The notes beneath the pieces are model-generated. The model was not told where the DNA came from. It did not search any database and saw only the letters and a list, made by a program, of their open reading frames with translations. From the NCBI GenBank assembly GCA_015501075.1, contig JADNYJ010000615.1:1-18333 (forward strand): a stretch of DNA of 18,333 bases. Direction: 5' to 3'. This document shows positions 8,948-18,333 of the stretch, in pieces (position 1 is the stretch's first letter; every line of letters begins with the position of its first letter). The position numbers and the translations under genes were made by a program. The stretch comes from Gymnopilus junonius (Eukaryota > Basidiomycota > Agaricomycetes > Agaricales > Galerinaceae).

Positions 8948-10487
8948 TTACTCATTCGGGGGTTCTGGGTCAATAAGGAAGGAAACGTCAGTCCTGCGAG
9001 GTTTTGAACGTTTAGGAGGGCGACTGCTGCTTCTGTCGCGTTCACCCATCGAAGAACGCGCTCCAGATTCCCCTCGTTTCCTACCTTGTAGCGTGTTGTT
9101 ACCCTCGTCATTGTATCTGTTATCCGTCGGAAAGAAATGCGGTAACTCCGGTGAATTGAGAATGGTAGGGAAGTAAATTCGGGGTAATTGTAACTGTCGA
9201 GAAGATGATACGGGAGAGAGACCTCGAGAGGGCGGAGTTGAGAAAATCGAGTATTTCTGACTCGAAGAACGACAGGGCGAAATGGGTGAATGGCGAGAGT
9301 GCAAATAAGAAGGTTCGGGTGTCGAGGAAAACGATTTCCTGGCAGTAAGCTCGTCAGAATGTAAGCGTCTTATCTCCTTTGAGTCCATAACGACAGGTGA
9401 GGAATATTGGTGGAAAATTCTCCCGATGATTGAAGTACAAGTGGAAACAGCATGGAAGTAGGGTATTTCGATAAAATCTGGAAGGAGAGACGCTGACGCT
9501 ATCTCGCTGCCAAATAAGGTGGGCATATGTACTCTGGTCAAACTGTTAGTAGTAGAAACGGACATAATCTCGAAGGAGTTCGATTCTGGAAAACCCAAGG
9601 GATGGACGTAGGCGCCTTCTTTGATTACGTCGTCCAACCCCAACGGCGATACATTTTTCCCAGGTTTCAGTGCAGATAAACGGCAGTCTTCGCTTGCTGT
9701 CGGTCATATAGTCATCAAAAGGAGGGAGTGATTAATGTACGTTGACATACTGTAACACATTTCCAAGAAGTCTCCGAAACCCGAAATGACATTCTCGTAT
9801 CGCGCGCCAAGTGCGCCCACAAGGTCCATCTTCGATTCACCTAAAGTTGTACCTGCATGGACACTGCATCAAAACTTTAGTATGCAACTGCTACTCAGGA
9901 GTCAATAATACCTGATCATGTTAAGTTGACCATCTCTGGCAGGTTCAGGACCTCCTGCGATCAGAGTCGCCTTCCAACCCGTTGTTTTTTCAACGCAGTC
10001 GAGGAATATCTTTGATACACGAACGAGACCCTGAATAGCGCTGGAATAGACTTCGCGTCAGAAGAACTTCGACTTAGACGAGAACTTACTGTTGATGGTC
10101 TTTGTTGACGTTTGGATTTCCACGTGTACGTTCAACTTGCATAGTCCCGTTGCGCTTCCACTGGTCCAGAACAGCGCTAGACTCGACTTCGGCTTGTTGT
10201 TTCCAATGTTCCTTCTCTGCGTCTGGGAGGGCATCGAACATATCACGAGCGACCTTGTCTCGTAAGGCTGCAAGCTGATCATTCGCAAGACCATCCTTTT
10301 CTGCAATGAATTTCGATTTTGCTTCTATTTCTGATCGTTTCGTTTTTCTCCAGACATTCACAGGTGTTCTTTGGCGTGGACGCACGGTACCCTTTCCTGT
10401 AAGAGCAAATAGCAAGGCATCGATAAGCTTGGTTTCGAAAGAATCCTTGGTATCGAGCTCTAGGGTCTTCATCTTTGCATCTTTCAT
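8948..10487 (-). CDS. Uncharacterised Agaricomycete family protein, 462 residues
   Basis: Four exons, 10487-10090, 10040-9912, 9863-9751 and 9696-8948 (stop), joined by GT-AG introns of 49, 48 and 54 bp that all keep the frame. Residues about 30-110 form a basic, probably helical block with TPVNVWRKTKR and a charged stretch rich in Ala, Glu and Lys around FDALPDAEKEHWK. Residues about 134-232 hold a second conserved-looking block with TLIAGGPEPARDGQLNMI, then YENVISGFGDFLEMCY and TSEDCRLSAL. The last roughly 200 residues are Ser/Pro/Arg-rich and look disordered, with a nuclear-localisation-like PPKRSKPRR near the end. I recall the same motif order in many hypothetical proteins of mushroom genomes, with no assigned function. 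The ATG at 10487 is the first after an in-frame TAA at 10529-10527; an ATG five codons in is an alternative start. No function is proposed. Confidence 0.75.
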
Positions 10488-10525
10488 GGGCGTAGTTTGG
10501 TCAGCACCACTGGACCATGGTAAAG

Positions 10526-10533
10526 TTTAAATA
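10526..10533 (-). promoter_or_regulatory. Possible TATA element of the 462-residue gene
   Basis: TATTTAAA on the minus strand, about 38 nt upstream of the ATG at 10487. Its spacing is similar to the peroxygenase TATA box, which supports that ATG as the true start without a further coding exon. An alternative reading would make this part of an intron starting with GTAAGT near 10597 (minus strand). Confidence 0.35.
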
Positions 10534-11543
10534 CAGGTCACAGGATAAACAAATCGTCTGAAGTCAACAAGCCGTCATCTGATTTGCCTCGGACTTACTC
10601 ATTCCAGGTGCGAAGTCTCCCCGAGTCTCTCACTATTCGGTCTTCAGTGTTTCCGTAGGATTCCCTTTAATTTTATATGAGTATGAATCGTTCTACTGAC
10701 CCCTATCTACTAAGTCCTATTGCAATAATTGCTGTGAGAAATGTGAATGCATACTTATTCTAAAAGTTACAGGTACGAGTGCCGATTCGCCTTCCGGGAC
10801 CCCGTCTCCAGTGGAAGCGCTACTTATCTATGCCGTATTCCCTCCTGGACAACGTAGATACCCGAATGGTTCCTGTGTGAGAAATCGGACTTAACGTCGG
10901 ACTCAAATTAATGTATGTATTTGGGTATGTAGAATAGGTGCGTTTGATGTTTATCATGAAACAGGCGCGCAAGTGGGGTGCAAGTAGAGATAGAGGAAAC
11001 AATTTCTTCAAGACCCAAATGAATGTCGCACCTTATAATGAGCTTTTTGCGGTGGCGCTTTTGATTACGGAACTATTTGGGCCTACCAAGAACATTGTAA
11101 GTACAGCATCTAAATTGTGTGCATTTCCGTGTTTCCATTTGACGAATCGGAAACCTTTCCAGTGATCGTTTGAAATGTAGCCTTCGCAGTGGATGAAATT
11201 CCGGTATGCGGAAAACACGGTAGGTATTCTGAGGTTACAGCAGGTCTTCTGTATTTTACTTCCTCAGGTAAACCTATGAATACTGGCCTGATAAGAATGT
11301 GCAGGAACAGTCGAGGGTCGCAATTGACTTGGGAGAAAATCTATTTTAGTGGCCAAAGATAACGGCTTTCGCCAAGCCGCTGTAGCTTTGATCACGATGG
11401 TGCACAGCCTTGATGCGCCGCACAGGTACTTTCAAGGGCCTGGACCTTGACCGACATCAATTTATTTCTGAACCCTTATATGTTTCGTGAGAATTACATA
11501 ATGGCGTCCCTTTCGCTAACCATGATCATGCACCAACCCTTGA
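10534..11543. other. Intergenic region between divergent genes
   Basis: This is the shared upstream region of the minus-strand 462-residue gene and the plus-strand antiporter. Only short unrelated open frames are present; no gene recognised. Confidence 0.5.
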
Positions 11544-11549
11544 TATAAG
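11544..11549 (+). promoter_or_regulatory. TATA-like element of the first antiporter gene
   Basis: TATAAG, 47 nt between the element and the ATG at 11597, the same spacing as for the peroxygenase TATA box. No ATG lies between this element and the proposed start. Confidence 0.45.
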
Positions 11550-11596
11550 ACCTTCGTTCGAACATTGACACCCCTGGTCTTTTGCTGCGACCATCC

Positions 11597-14590
11597 ATGG
11601 GCGAATTTTCGAGCCATATCATCGCGCTGTTCTCGCGCGCGGCGCCAGAGCAGGTATGTTAAAAACGTTTAGAGCGGTTATATTTTCGTATCGAGTTAAT
11701 TGGGTGATAATAGGGTGGTGTTATTTCCGGTCTCAATCCATCGGTTTACAACCCCAATGACCCGTTCGTACTGTGGGTTATTCAGTTGAGTACGTTTGGT
11801 TGAAGGTATCTGTCATTCTCCCTGAACGTTGTTGATTATGTTGCGCAGTTGTCATCATTGCCATGATCAACCTCTTGGTATTGATATTCAAACCTCTCCG
11901 GCAACCTCGGGTCATATCTGAGGTCATTGCAGGCATCGTGCTTGGACCTACAGCAATGGGCCGCATCCCAGGATTCACCAATGCCATTTTCCCCACCGCA
12001 AGTCAACCTAGTCTCGCCCTCACCAGCACGATCGGCTTGGTCCTCTTCCTTTTTCTTGTCGGTCTCGAAATCGATACGCGGTTGTTACGGCGAAACATTG
12101 TGTCTTCAGCATCAGTCTCCGTTGCGGGACTCGTTGTTCCCCTGGGGCTGGGGGCAGCCCTGGGCGTCGGTGTCTACAGGGAATTCGTCAGTCCTACCGT
12201 CAATTTCGGCAATTTCTTGCTCTTCGTTGCCGTCGCGGTTGGCATCACTGCCTTCCCCGTGCTATGCCGTATTCTCACGGAACTAAAGCTCCTTGACACG
12301 GAGGTTGGGATGATTACACTCTCGGCAGGTATTGGCAACGACGTAGTTGGATGGGTTTTGCTTGCGCTTACGGTCGCGCTTGTGAACGCCTCGAGCGGAC
12401 TGACTGCGCTTTGGGTGCTTCTAGCTGGTGTAGGATACACGATTTTCCTCCTTTATCCTGGACGATGGGCTATTCGCTGGCTTGCGAAGCGTACCGGCAG
12501 TTTGGAACAGGGCTCACCCACGGTATTCATGATGACAATCATTCTTTTCACGGTGTTTATTTCCGCCTTTTACACTGATATTATTGGCATCCATCCTATT
12601 TTTGGTGAGATTTCACCTTCGCTGTGATCGGAATGTGATATTCACAACTTGACAGGTGGTTTCTTGGCTGGAGTTATCATCCCTCATGATAACGGTTTTG
12701 CTATCTCGATTGTTGAAAAACTGGAAGATCTTGTTACAATTACTCTCCTGCCTTTGGTACGTCATTGCTGCGACTGTATATTTGAGAAGGTATATTGAAT
12801 TATATGTTATTTACAGTACTTTGTCGGGTCTGGCCTGAAGACGAACCTGGGCTTGCTCAACACCGGCATTATTTGGGGTTACGTCGTCCTCATCTGCCTT
12901 GTCGCCTTCAGCTCTAAGTTCCTCGCTTGTGGCATAGCTGCGCGTCTCAATGGCTATGGTTGGAGGGAATCCGGCGCAATCGGCGCCTTGATGAGTTGCA
13001 AGGGGTGTGTCTTCTCAGCTTGTATTATATTCGCCTTTTTGATTTGGGACTTTGTGATGCAGCCTTGTGGAACTGATTGTATTGAACATCGGCCTTCAGG
13101 CCAATATCCTTACCACCCAAACATTCTCCATGTTTGTCGTTCATGCTCTCATCCTCACCTTCATAACGACACCGCTCGTTCTCTTGTTCTATCCTGCTAA
13201 ATACCGGGTCCACCAGAAAACCGAACAGAATGAGGGCGATGTACCATCTTCGTTAAATCCTCCTTCGGTTGATGGCCGCAAGACAAGGTTCGCCATCGTG
13301 CTCGACAAAATGGAGGCACTTCCTCCTGCCATGACGTTCACCCAGCTCCTTCAGTCCACAGCTTTCTTTCCAAGATCATCCTTCTTATCTAGCGTCGACG
13401 AGAAGAGAGCATTGGCAGCTGGTGAGGAGCTCGACCTTGAGCCTACTTCACCCTCGGTCACTGTCGAGGCACTGCGTCTCATGGAGCTCACCAACCGAAC
13501 GTCAGCTGTTCTGAGGTCCCAAGAAGCCGACGCCATTATCCATAACGATCCTGTCGTGTCAGTCTACAGCACATTTGGTCAGCTGAACAATATGAAAGTC
13601 TCAACCAACCTTTCCGTCGTCAACGTCGACGAATTCCCAGAAACTATCGCAAACCATGTTTCTGAAACCAAATCGCAGATGGTCATTATTCCTTGGCCTA
13701 GAGGACATGTCTCTGTCTCTAGCGGAGACGATGCGCATGATCACGGGCTGGTGGCAACGACCCGCAATCCATTTGACGGCGTTTTCCATAGGACGGTTAC
13801 CCAGGACCAAACGAGCTCGTTCGTGTATTCCGAGTTTATCCGCAAGGTGTTCGCTAGCTCCCCTGTTGACACAGCCCTATTCGTCGATCGTGGTGTGCTC
13901 CATCCTTCAACCCCTGCTGATAACCAACATCTCTTCCTTGCGTTCTTTGGCGGGCCTGATGACAGGCTTGCGCTGACTTTCCTTGTTCAACTTTGCGAGC
14001 GTCCATCGGTGACGGCGACTGTTGTCAGAGTCAGCAAGACGGATGGGTTGGTTTCATCACCTCTGACCGCCGCTCCCATCACCCACAATGTAAGACATAC
14101 CTATACAACTCCTTATTTTCCATTCAACGTCTACTGAACCCTTTCCCCACAGACTGTAGCGGCTATTGATACCGTTTATGGCCAACATGACACCCAGACC
14201 CGTCTCGCCTCCGACACAGCTGACAATATCCTCTGGGATGCGTACACTCGCTCTACAGCATCTCACAGCACCTCCGTCGCCTCTGCCCTCTCCCGCATAT
14301 CCTTCCTAACCGAGTCCACTTCCACTCCTCTCCGTCGCGTCACCGAGATGGTTAAAACAGAAACGGCCACCAGAAGAGCGGGCTCGAAGACGTTAATCGT
14401 GCTTGCTGGTCGTTCGCGTCGAATGGCGGTGGAATCTTTCGGTGGTGAATTGCGCACGTTGACGTCGGATGGGAATTCGATCAGTACTTCAGTGCAAAGG
14501 ACCCTGGGAGATGTCGGTGCGGCGTTGGTGGCCACTGGCGTTCAAGCCAGTTTGCTCATCCTCCAAGCTTCCCCTGCTGTAAACGCTTGA
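11597..14590 (+). CDS. K+/H+ antiporter of the Kha1 type (CPA2 family)
   Basis: Monovalent cation/proton antiporter related to yeast Kha1, expected in an internal membrane such as the Golgi, where it exchanges K+ for H+ in pH and K+ balance. The seven exons are 11597-11653, 11714-11789, 11849-12604, 12656-12756, 12817-13004, 13063-14089 and 14153-14590; all six introns are GT-AG and keep the frame. The product is 880 residues (yeast Kha1 is about 870). The membrane domain spans about residues 38-433: LGPTAMGRIPGF, GLEID at 116-120, ITAFPVLCRIL at 177-187, the ion-binding Asn208-Asp209 in GIGNDVVGW, and LMSCKGLVELIVLNIGL. The cytosolic tail (about 434-880) has the ALFVDRG and FFGGPDDRLAL motifs of a universal-stress-protein-like fold. 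The ATG in CCATCCATGG was chosen because its MGEFSSHII start is matched by MPEFSSQII in the neighbouring copy. The frame is intact throughout. Confidence 0.93.
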
Positions 14591-15393
14591 GATACTCCGG
14601 ATGAAGTGACGTGCGGTCATGGGAGGGACAGGTGCTACGTCTTTTTTCATTTTTTCTTGTATATATACCAGATACCAGACCGCAGCTTAGGAATCTATGT
14701 AATCTACTGTTCATTCTTCAGCGATGTTATAAACGCCTCGTGATCTGTTCATGATCCATTTGTGATCATTTGGACTTCGCCACCAACACTAGTGTGTGCA
14801 TCTACCCGGCCCCGCTAGCGCTTCTGCTGCTGTATCGCGCTGCGAACTGTACTAGATTTTAGGCGTCTCCACTATATAGCCTGGGGTAAAACACCACTCA
14901 GCAGCTTACTGAATCTATGACTGAATCTGCCGCTTACTCCTGTGAACGCTGAGCACTCATGTGATATCGGCATTAAAATAGTCCCCGAGCCGCCGAATGC
15001 ATGACCGACGGCGACCTAAATTTTCCCACCGCTAAACCCTTTTGCTTCCGAACGACCATCACTACTCCGAAATGCTCTCGAATTTTTCTCTCCACAGTTT
15101 CTGCTATGTTTCAATCAGGCTTGGTGGAGGAAACTGTACGTAATTTTCTGTCCAATGTTTTGTAGGCCTCGAGTACTCATTTACTCGGTCACTGATCAGC
15201 AGGGTTTTCTTGCGTATTCACTAAAAATAACACCCATGTCAATAGAACCTAGTGTCATCGATACGTAAGGACAGGCCTGCTCTTCTTCAAGAGCTCTAAT
15301 ATCTATTGGGATCAAGAATCGTATCATCTTTCCTTCCTTTAGACTTGACTACGACCACAGCCTGAAGACGACGTAGACGACGCTTGATGGAAA
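14591..15393 (+). other. Spacer between the two antiporter copies
   Basis: About 800 bp that should hold the 3' end of the first copy and the promoter of the second. A TATATAG lies at 14873-14879, more than 500 bp from the next ATG, so it is not a clear core promoter for it unless the leader is long or spliced. No gene is recognised. Confidence 0.4.
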
Positions 15394-15401
15394 ATGCCTG
15401 A
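15387..15401 (+). promoter_or_regulatory. Four-codon uORF overlapping the start of the second antiporter
   Basis: ATG GAA AAT GCC TGA begins 7 nt before the proposed main ATG (15394) in another frame and ends just after it. If it lies in the mRNA, ribosomes starting here would stop three bases past the main start codon, which could lower initiation. Confidence 0.4.
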
Positions 15402-18333
15402 ATTCTCCAGCCAAATCATCAGTCTCTTTCCCAAGCAGATAGTCTTAGACCCGGTGAGTTTGTTCTCGCGGATGGTCTGATTCGGCTCAGTGAGCTCTCG
15501 TACTGCAGGAAGGACTGTTGAACGGAAAAGTTGGAGCGACATCTGATCCTTTACGCCTGTGGATTATCCAAGTCGGTGCGTTATCAGTTCTAGCTCCGCG
15601 GCACATCAGGGGCAAAAATTTATAGACATCTATCTATAGGTATCATCGTATGCACCGCTAGCTTACTCTCTCTTGGCCTGAGCAAGATACGCCAGCCAAA
15701 GGTCATCGCGGAGGTGCTTGGCGGGATCCTCCTTGGTCCAACAGCGTTCGGCCGCATCCCAGGTTTCACAGACTACGTCTTCCCTCCTTCTTCCAGGCCC
15801 TATCTGAGTCTTGTAGCCAATATCGGGCTATGTCTCTTCCTCTTTCTTGTTGGGCTGGAGATTGATGCTGGAGTTATTAAGCGGAACGCCCGCCTGTCTA
15901 CCATAGTCGCCCTAGCGGGAATGATCCTCCCCTTTGGTATCGGCTCGGGCTTGTCGCATGCAATCTATAGGCAGTTTATTGACCCTAATGTCAACTTTAC
16001 CCATTTCCTGCTGTTTTCGGGAGTGGCGTATTCGATTACAGCGTTTCCTGTGCCGTGTAGAATTTTGACTGAGCTCAAGCTCTTAGATACGACTGTTGGT
16101 ATTGTCGTTCTTTCTGCTGGTGTTGGGAACGATATTGGTATGTCCCCCTTTTAATCAATGTTCAGTGAGACCTTTTAGTTGATACATGCGCTTTTTTAGT
16201 GGGGTGGGTGTTGTTGGCGTTATGTGTTGCCCTTGTCAACGCCAGTTCCGGTCTCACAGCACTCTATATCCTCCTCGCATGTGTGGGGTGGACGTTATTC
16301 CTACTCTTCCCGGTGAAGACGGCTCTTGAGTGGCTAGCGCGGACGACGGGCTCTAGTATGTCCTTGGAGTTACTTCATACACACACCTTGTCTGATTATC
16401 TGTGCAGTCCAGAATGGTCCTTCCGTGTTCTTCATGACAGTGACCATGCTCATCCTGTTCGGATCAGCCTTTTTCACTGACGTTATCGGGGTTCATGCTA
16501 TCTTTGGTTCGTCTTCTGTTTGATAGCTTAAATATGTGGGTATCGTTTTCACTCAATCGCTTTATTTTGTCTATGACAGGCGCTTTTGTTGCTGGAGTCA
16601 TCGTTCCCAGAGAAGGCGGACTTGCGATCACTATGACTGAGAAATTAGAAGATATGGTATCGATAATCTTTCTCCCTCTCGTACGTGTTCCTACTTTCAT
16701 TACGTATCCAATTTTTTAAATACGCACTATATTCTAGTATTTCACGCTCTCTGGACTTTCGACCGACCTAGGCCTGCTGATGACGGTAAGGGTCAAGTTT
16801 TAAAATGATTCTAGATAATCAAGTAACGTTAAAACAGATATTACTTGGGCTTACACCCTGGCTGTCATCGCCACTGCGTTCATTGGAAAATTTGGGGATG
16901 CACAATCGCTGCTTACTATATCGCAGGGTTTAATTGGAGAGAATCGAGTACGATCGGCTCTTTGATGAGTTGTAAAGGGTGGGCCATTCTTATCTTTTAA
17001 TCTTGAAATAACATATCAATCTTTGTGTCCTTTAGTTTAGTAGAGCTTATCGTTCTTAATGTCGGCCTCTCGGCGGGTATTTTATCTCCTGTGAGTAGTT
17101 GTGGCTGTTTTCCTTCGTCAAAAGTCGTATCTAATTGTCCTTTTCTTTTGGTACTATTAGCGCGTTTTCTCCATGTTTGTCCTTGAAGCCCTTGTCCTGA
17201 CGTTCATGACCACTCCACTCGTCACCTTCCTCTATCCCCCTCACTTACGCCGCCGGAGCTCCGACAAAGGGCCCGGTTTAACTACCTTCTGAAGATGACG
17301 ACGAAGCGACGCTTCAACGCCCGAGTCCAGATCAAGATGGCGCTTTCAAGACGCGTTTCACAGTCGTCCTCGATAAATTGGAGCATTTACCTAGCATGAT
17401 GGCACTTTTACGGCTCGTTAAACCTATTCCGTTCCATTCCAAAAATCGCCTGCAGTCCATGAAGTGGCATCGCCTGGTGCAAAACGTGATGATCGTCCAA
17501 GTACTCTAATCACTACTCAGGCGCTCAGGCTCATTGAGCTTTCGGATCGCGTATCAGCCGTCATGAAAGGCTCTGTCCCTAATTCTCTCCTCTTGACCGA
17601 CCCTATGCTCTCCATTTTCCGAATGTTTGGACAATTGAGCCGAATCAACGTCTCTCCTTCCCTTTCTGTGGCGACATTCGATGATTTGGCGTCGAGTGTT
17701 GTGGAACATGCTCGAAACTTTGAGTCGGATATGATTCTTTTACCTTGGTTGCCACCGATACATGATGCGTTGAGGGATCATCATTTGGACCACCATTCAC
17801 CTCCAGCAACGCCCAAGGACATGTCGCGCGGTCCTTCTCGAGAACGTTCTAGAGGGCCGCCACAGGCTCGCTTCCCCCTTCCTCCTATTATGAATGTGAC
17901 CTCTTCTTCTGGGCACGCGACCCCTGGTGGCGGGAGTACCAGTTCAAGCAACTCGGCCTCTGTCATTCATTCCCAATTCGTAAGAGGAGTTTTTGCAAAA
18001 GCCAAGACAGACGTCGCGCTTTTCGTAGACCAACAGACTGTAGACCCCGCGTCGTTTTCTTCCGCACTTGAAGCTCCTATTGAAGGTGGAGGTGGCTTGA
18101 GTAATTGTACAGGAAATGCGGAGCATGTCTTCTTGCCTTTCTTTGGCGGACCGGACGATCGACTTGCGCTTGAGTTTGTTGTGCAGCTGTGTGCTAGCCC
18201 GACGATGAGAGGGACTGTGGTGAGGATTACCAAGTCGGAGGGAGTTGAGATCCCTGGAAGGACTGAGGATCTGGACCTGCTAGTGCATTTGGGTATGAAC
18301 GGCGAGGAAGGGAGGAACGTGGAGGATTTGAAT
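15394..18333 (+). pseudogene. Second Kha1-type K+/H+ antiporter copy, frame broken, 3' end outside the window
   Basis: Paralogue of the upstream antiporter, about 65% identical by eye from QPKVIAEV to the end of GLEID plus flank. Exons 15394-15453, 15509-15575, 15640-16137, 16200-16355, 16408-16506, 16580-16680 and 16738-16785 give 343 intact codons with GLEID, GVGNDIVGW and the next helices. Exons 16838-16978, 17036-17090 and 17161 onward continue the homology, but not in one frame. Breaks occur at the 16786 splice junction, at 16894-16898, at about 17279-17290 (in-frame TGA at 17290) and between about 17422 and 17506. From 17521 to the window end a single frame is open and includes the ALFVDQQ and FFGGPDDRLAL tail motifs. 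As written, translation stops at the TAA at 16931 after about 374 residues. This is either a decaying copy or a local sequence-quality problem; the clean flanks do not decide it. The tail also carries a His/Ser/Pro/Arg-rich insertion (about 17770-17960) absent from the first copy. Confidence 0.8.

Noticed and set aside
8766..9176. 136-codon plus-strand frame
   Set aside because: For most of its length it lies opposite the last exon of the minus-strand 462-residue gene and shows no recognisable domain.
9571..9600. tRNA B-box-like GAGTTCGATTC
   Set aside because: No matching A box or acceptor stem, and it lies inside a coding exon.
17276..17294. A 19-nt GT...AG segment that would restore the frame in the second antiporter
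   Set aside because: Far shorter than any intron in the window (48 bp or more) and too short for splicing; coincidence is more likely.

Overview
The window is nuclear DNA of a filamentous basidiomycete, most likely a mushroom-forming Agaricomycete. The evidence is the many 48-79 bp GT-AG introns, short spaced genes, an unspecific peroxygenase of the long Agrocybe type, a CON-6 type conidiation protein and a member of an unnamed protein family I recall only from Agaricomycetes. I saw no tRNA, rRNA, CRISPR or prokaryotic feature.

Layout, left to right. (1) 1-580: minus-strand sequence with a ladder of good splice sites but no reading frame that carries through, probably the 5' part of a gene leaving the window on the left. 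(2) 690-1710: repeat-rich, gene-free block: an imperfect TCGA-rich inverted repeat, then a cluster of small hairpins built on TGTTTC...GAAACA and a 16-bp inverted repeat around a 380-bp interior. (3) 2139-2544, minus: a complete 90-residue CON-6 protein in three exons. (4) 5114-6461, minus: a complete five-exon secreted heme-thiolate peroxygenase of 376 residues with a TATA box. (5) 8948-10487, minus: a four-exon, 462-residue protein of unknown function. (6) 11597-14590, plus: an intact seven-exon K+/H+ antiporter of the Kha1/CPA2 type, 880 residues. (7) 15394 to the right edge, plus: a second, diverged antiporter copy, intact through its first 343 codons, then broken by four frame disruptions within about 700 bp, then open again to the window end. 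The stretches 2545-5113, 6517-8947, 10534-11543 and 14591-15393 hold nothing I can call a gene.

The genes do not form an obvious pathway or cluster. The closest functional link is the tandem antiporter pair, which share four intron positions but differ by four more. The most useful points to check are whether the second antiporter is decaying or only badly sequenced, the altered substrate-channel residues of the peroxygenase, and the hairpin cluster. I found no clear evidence of a wholly new multi-gene system.
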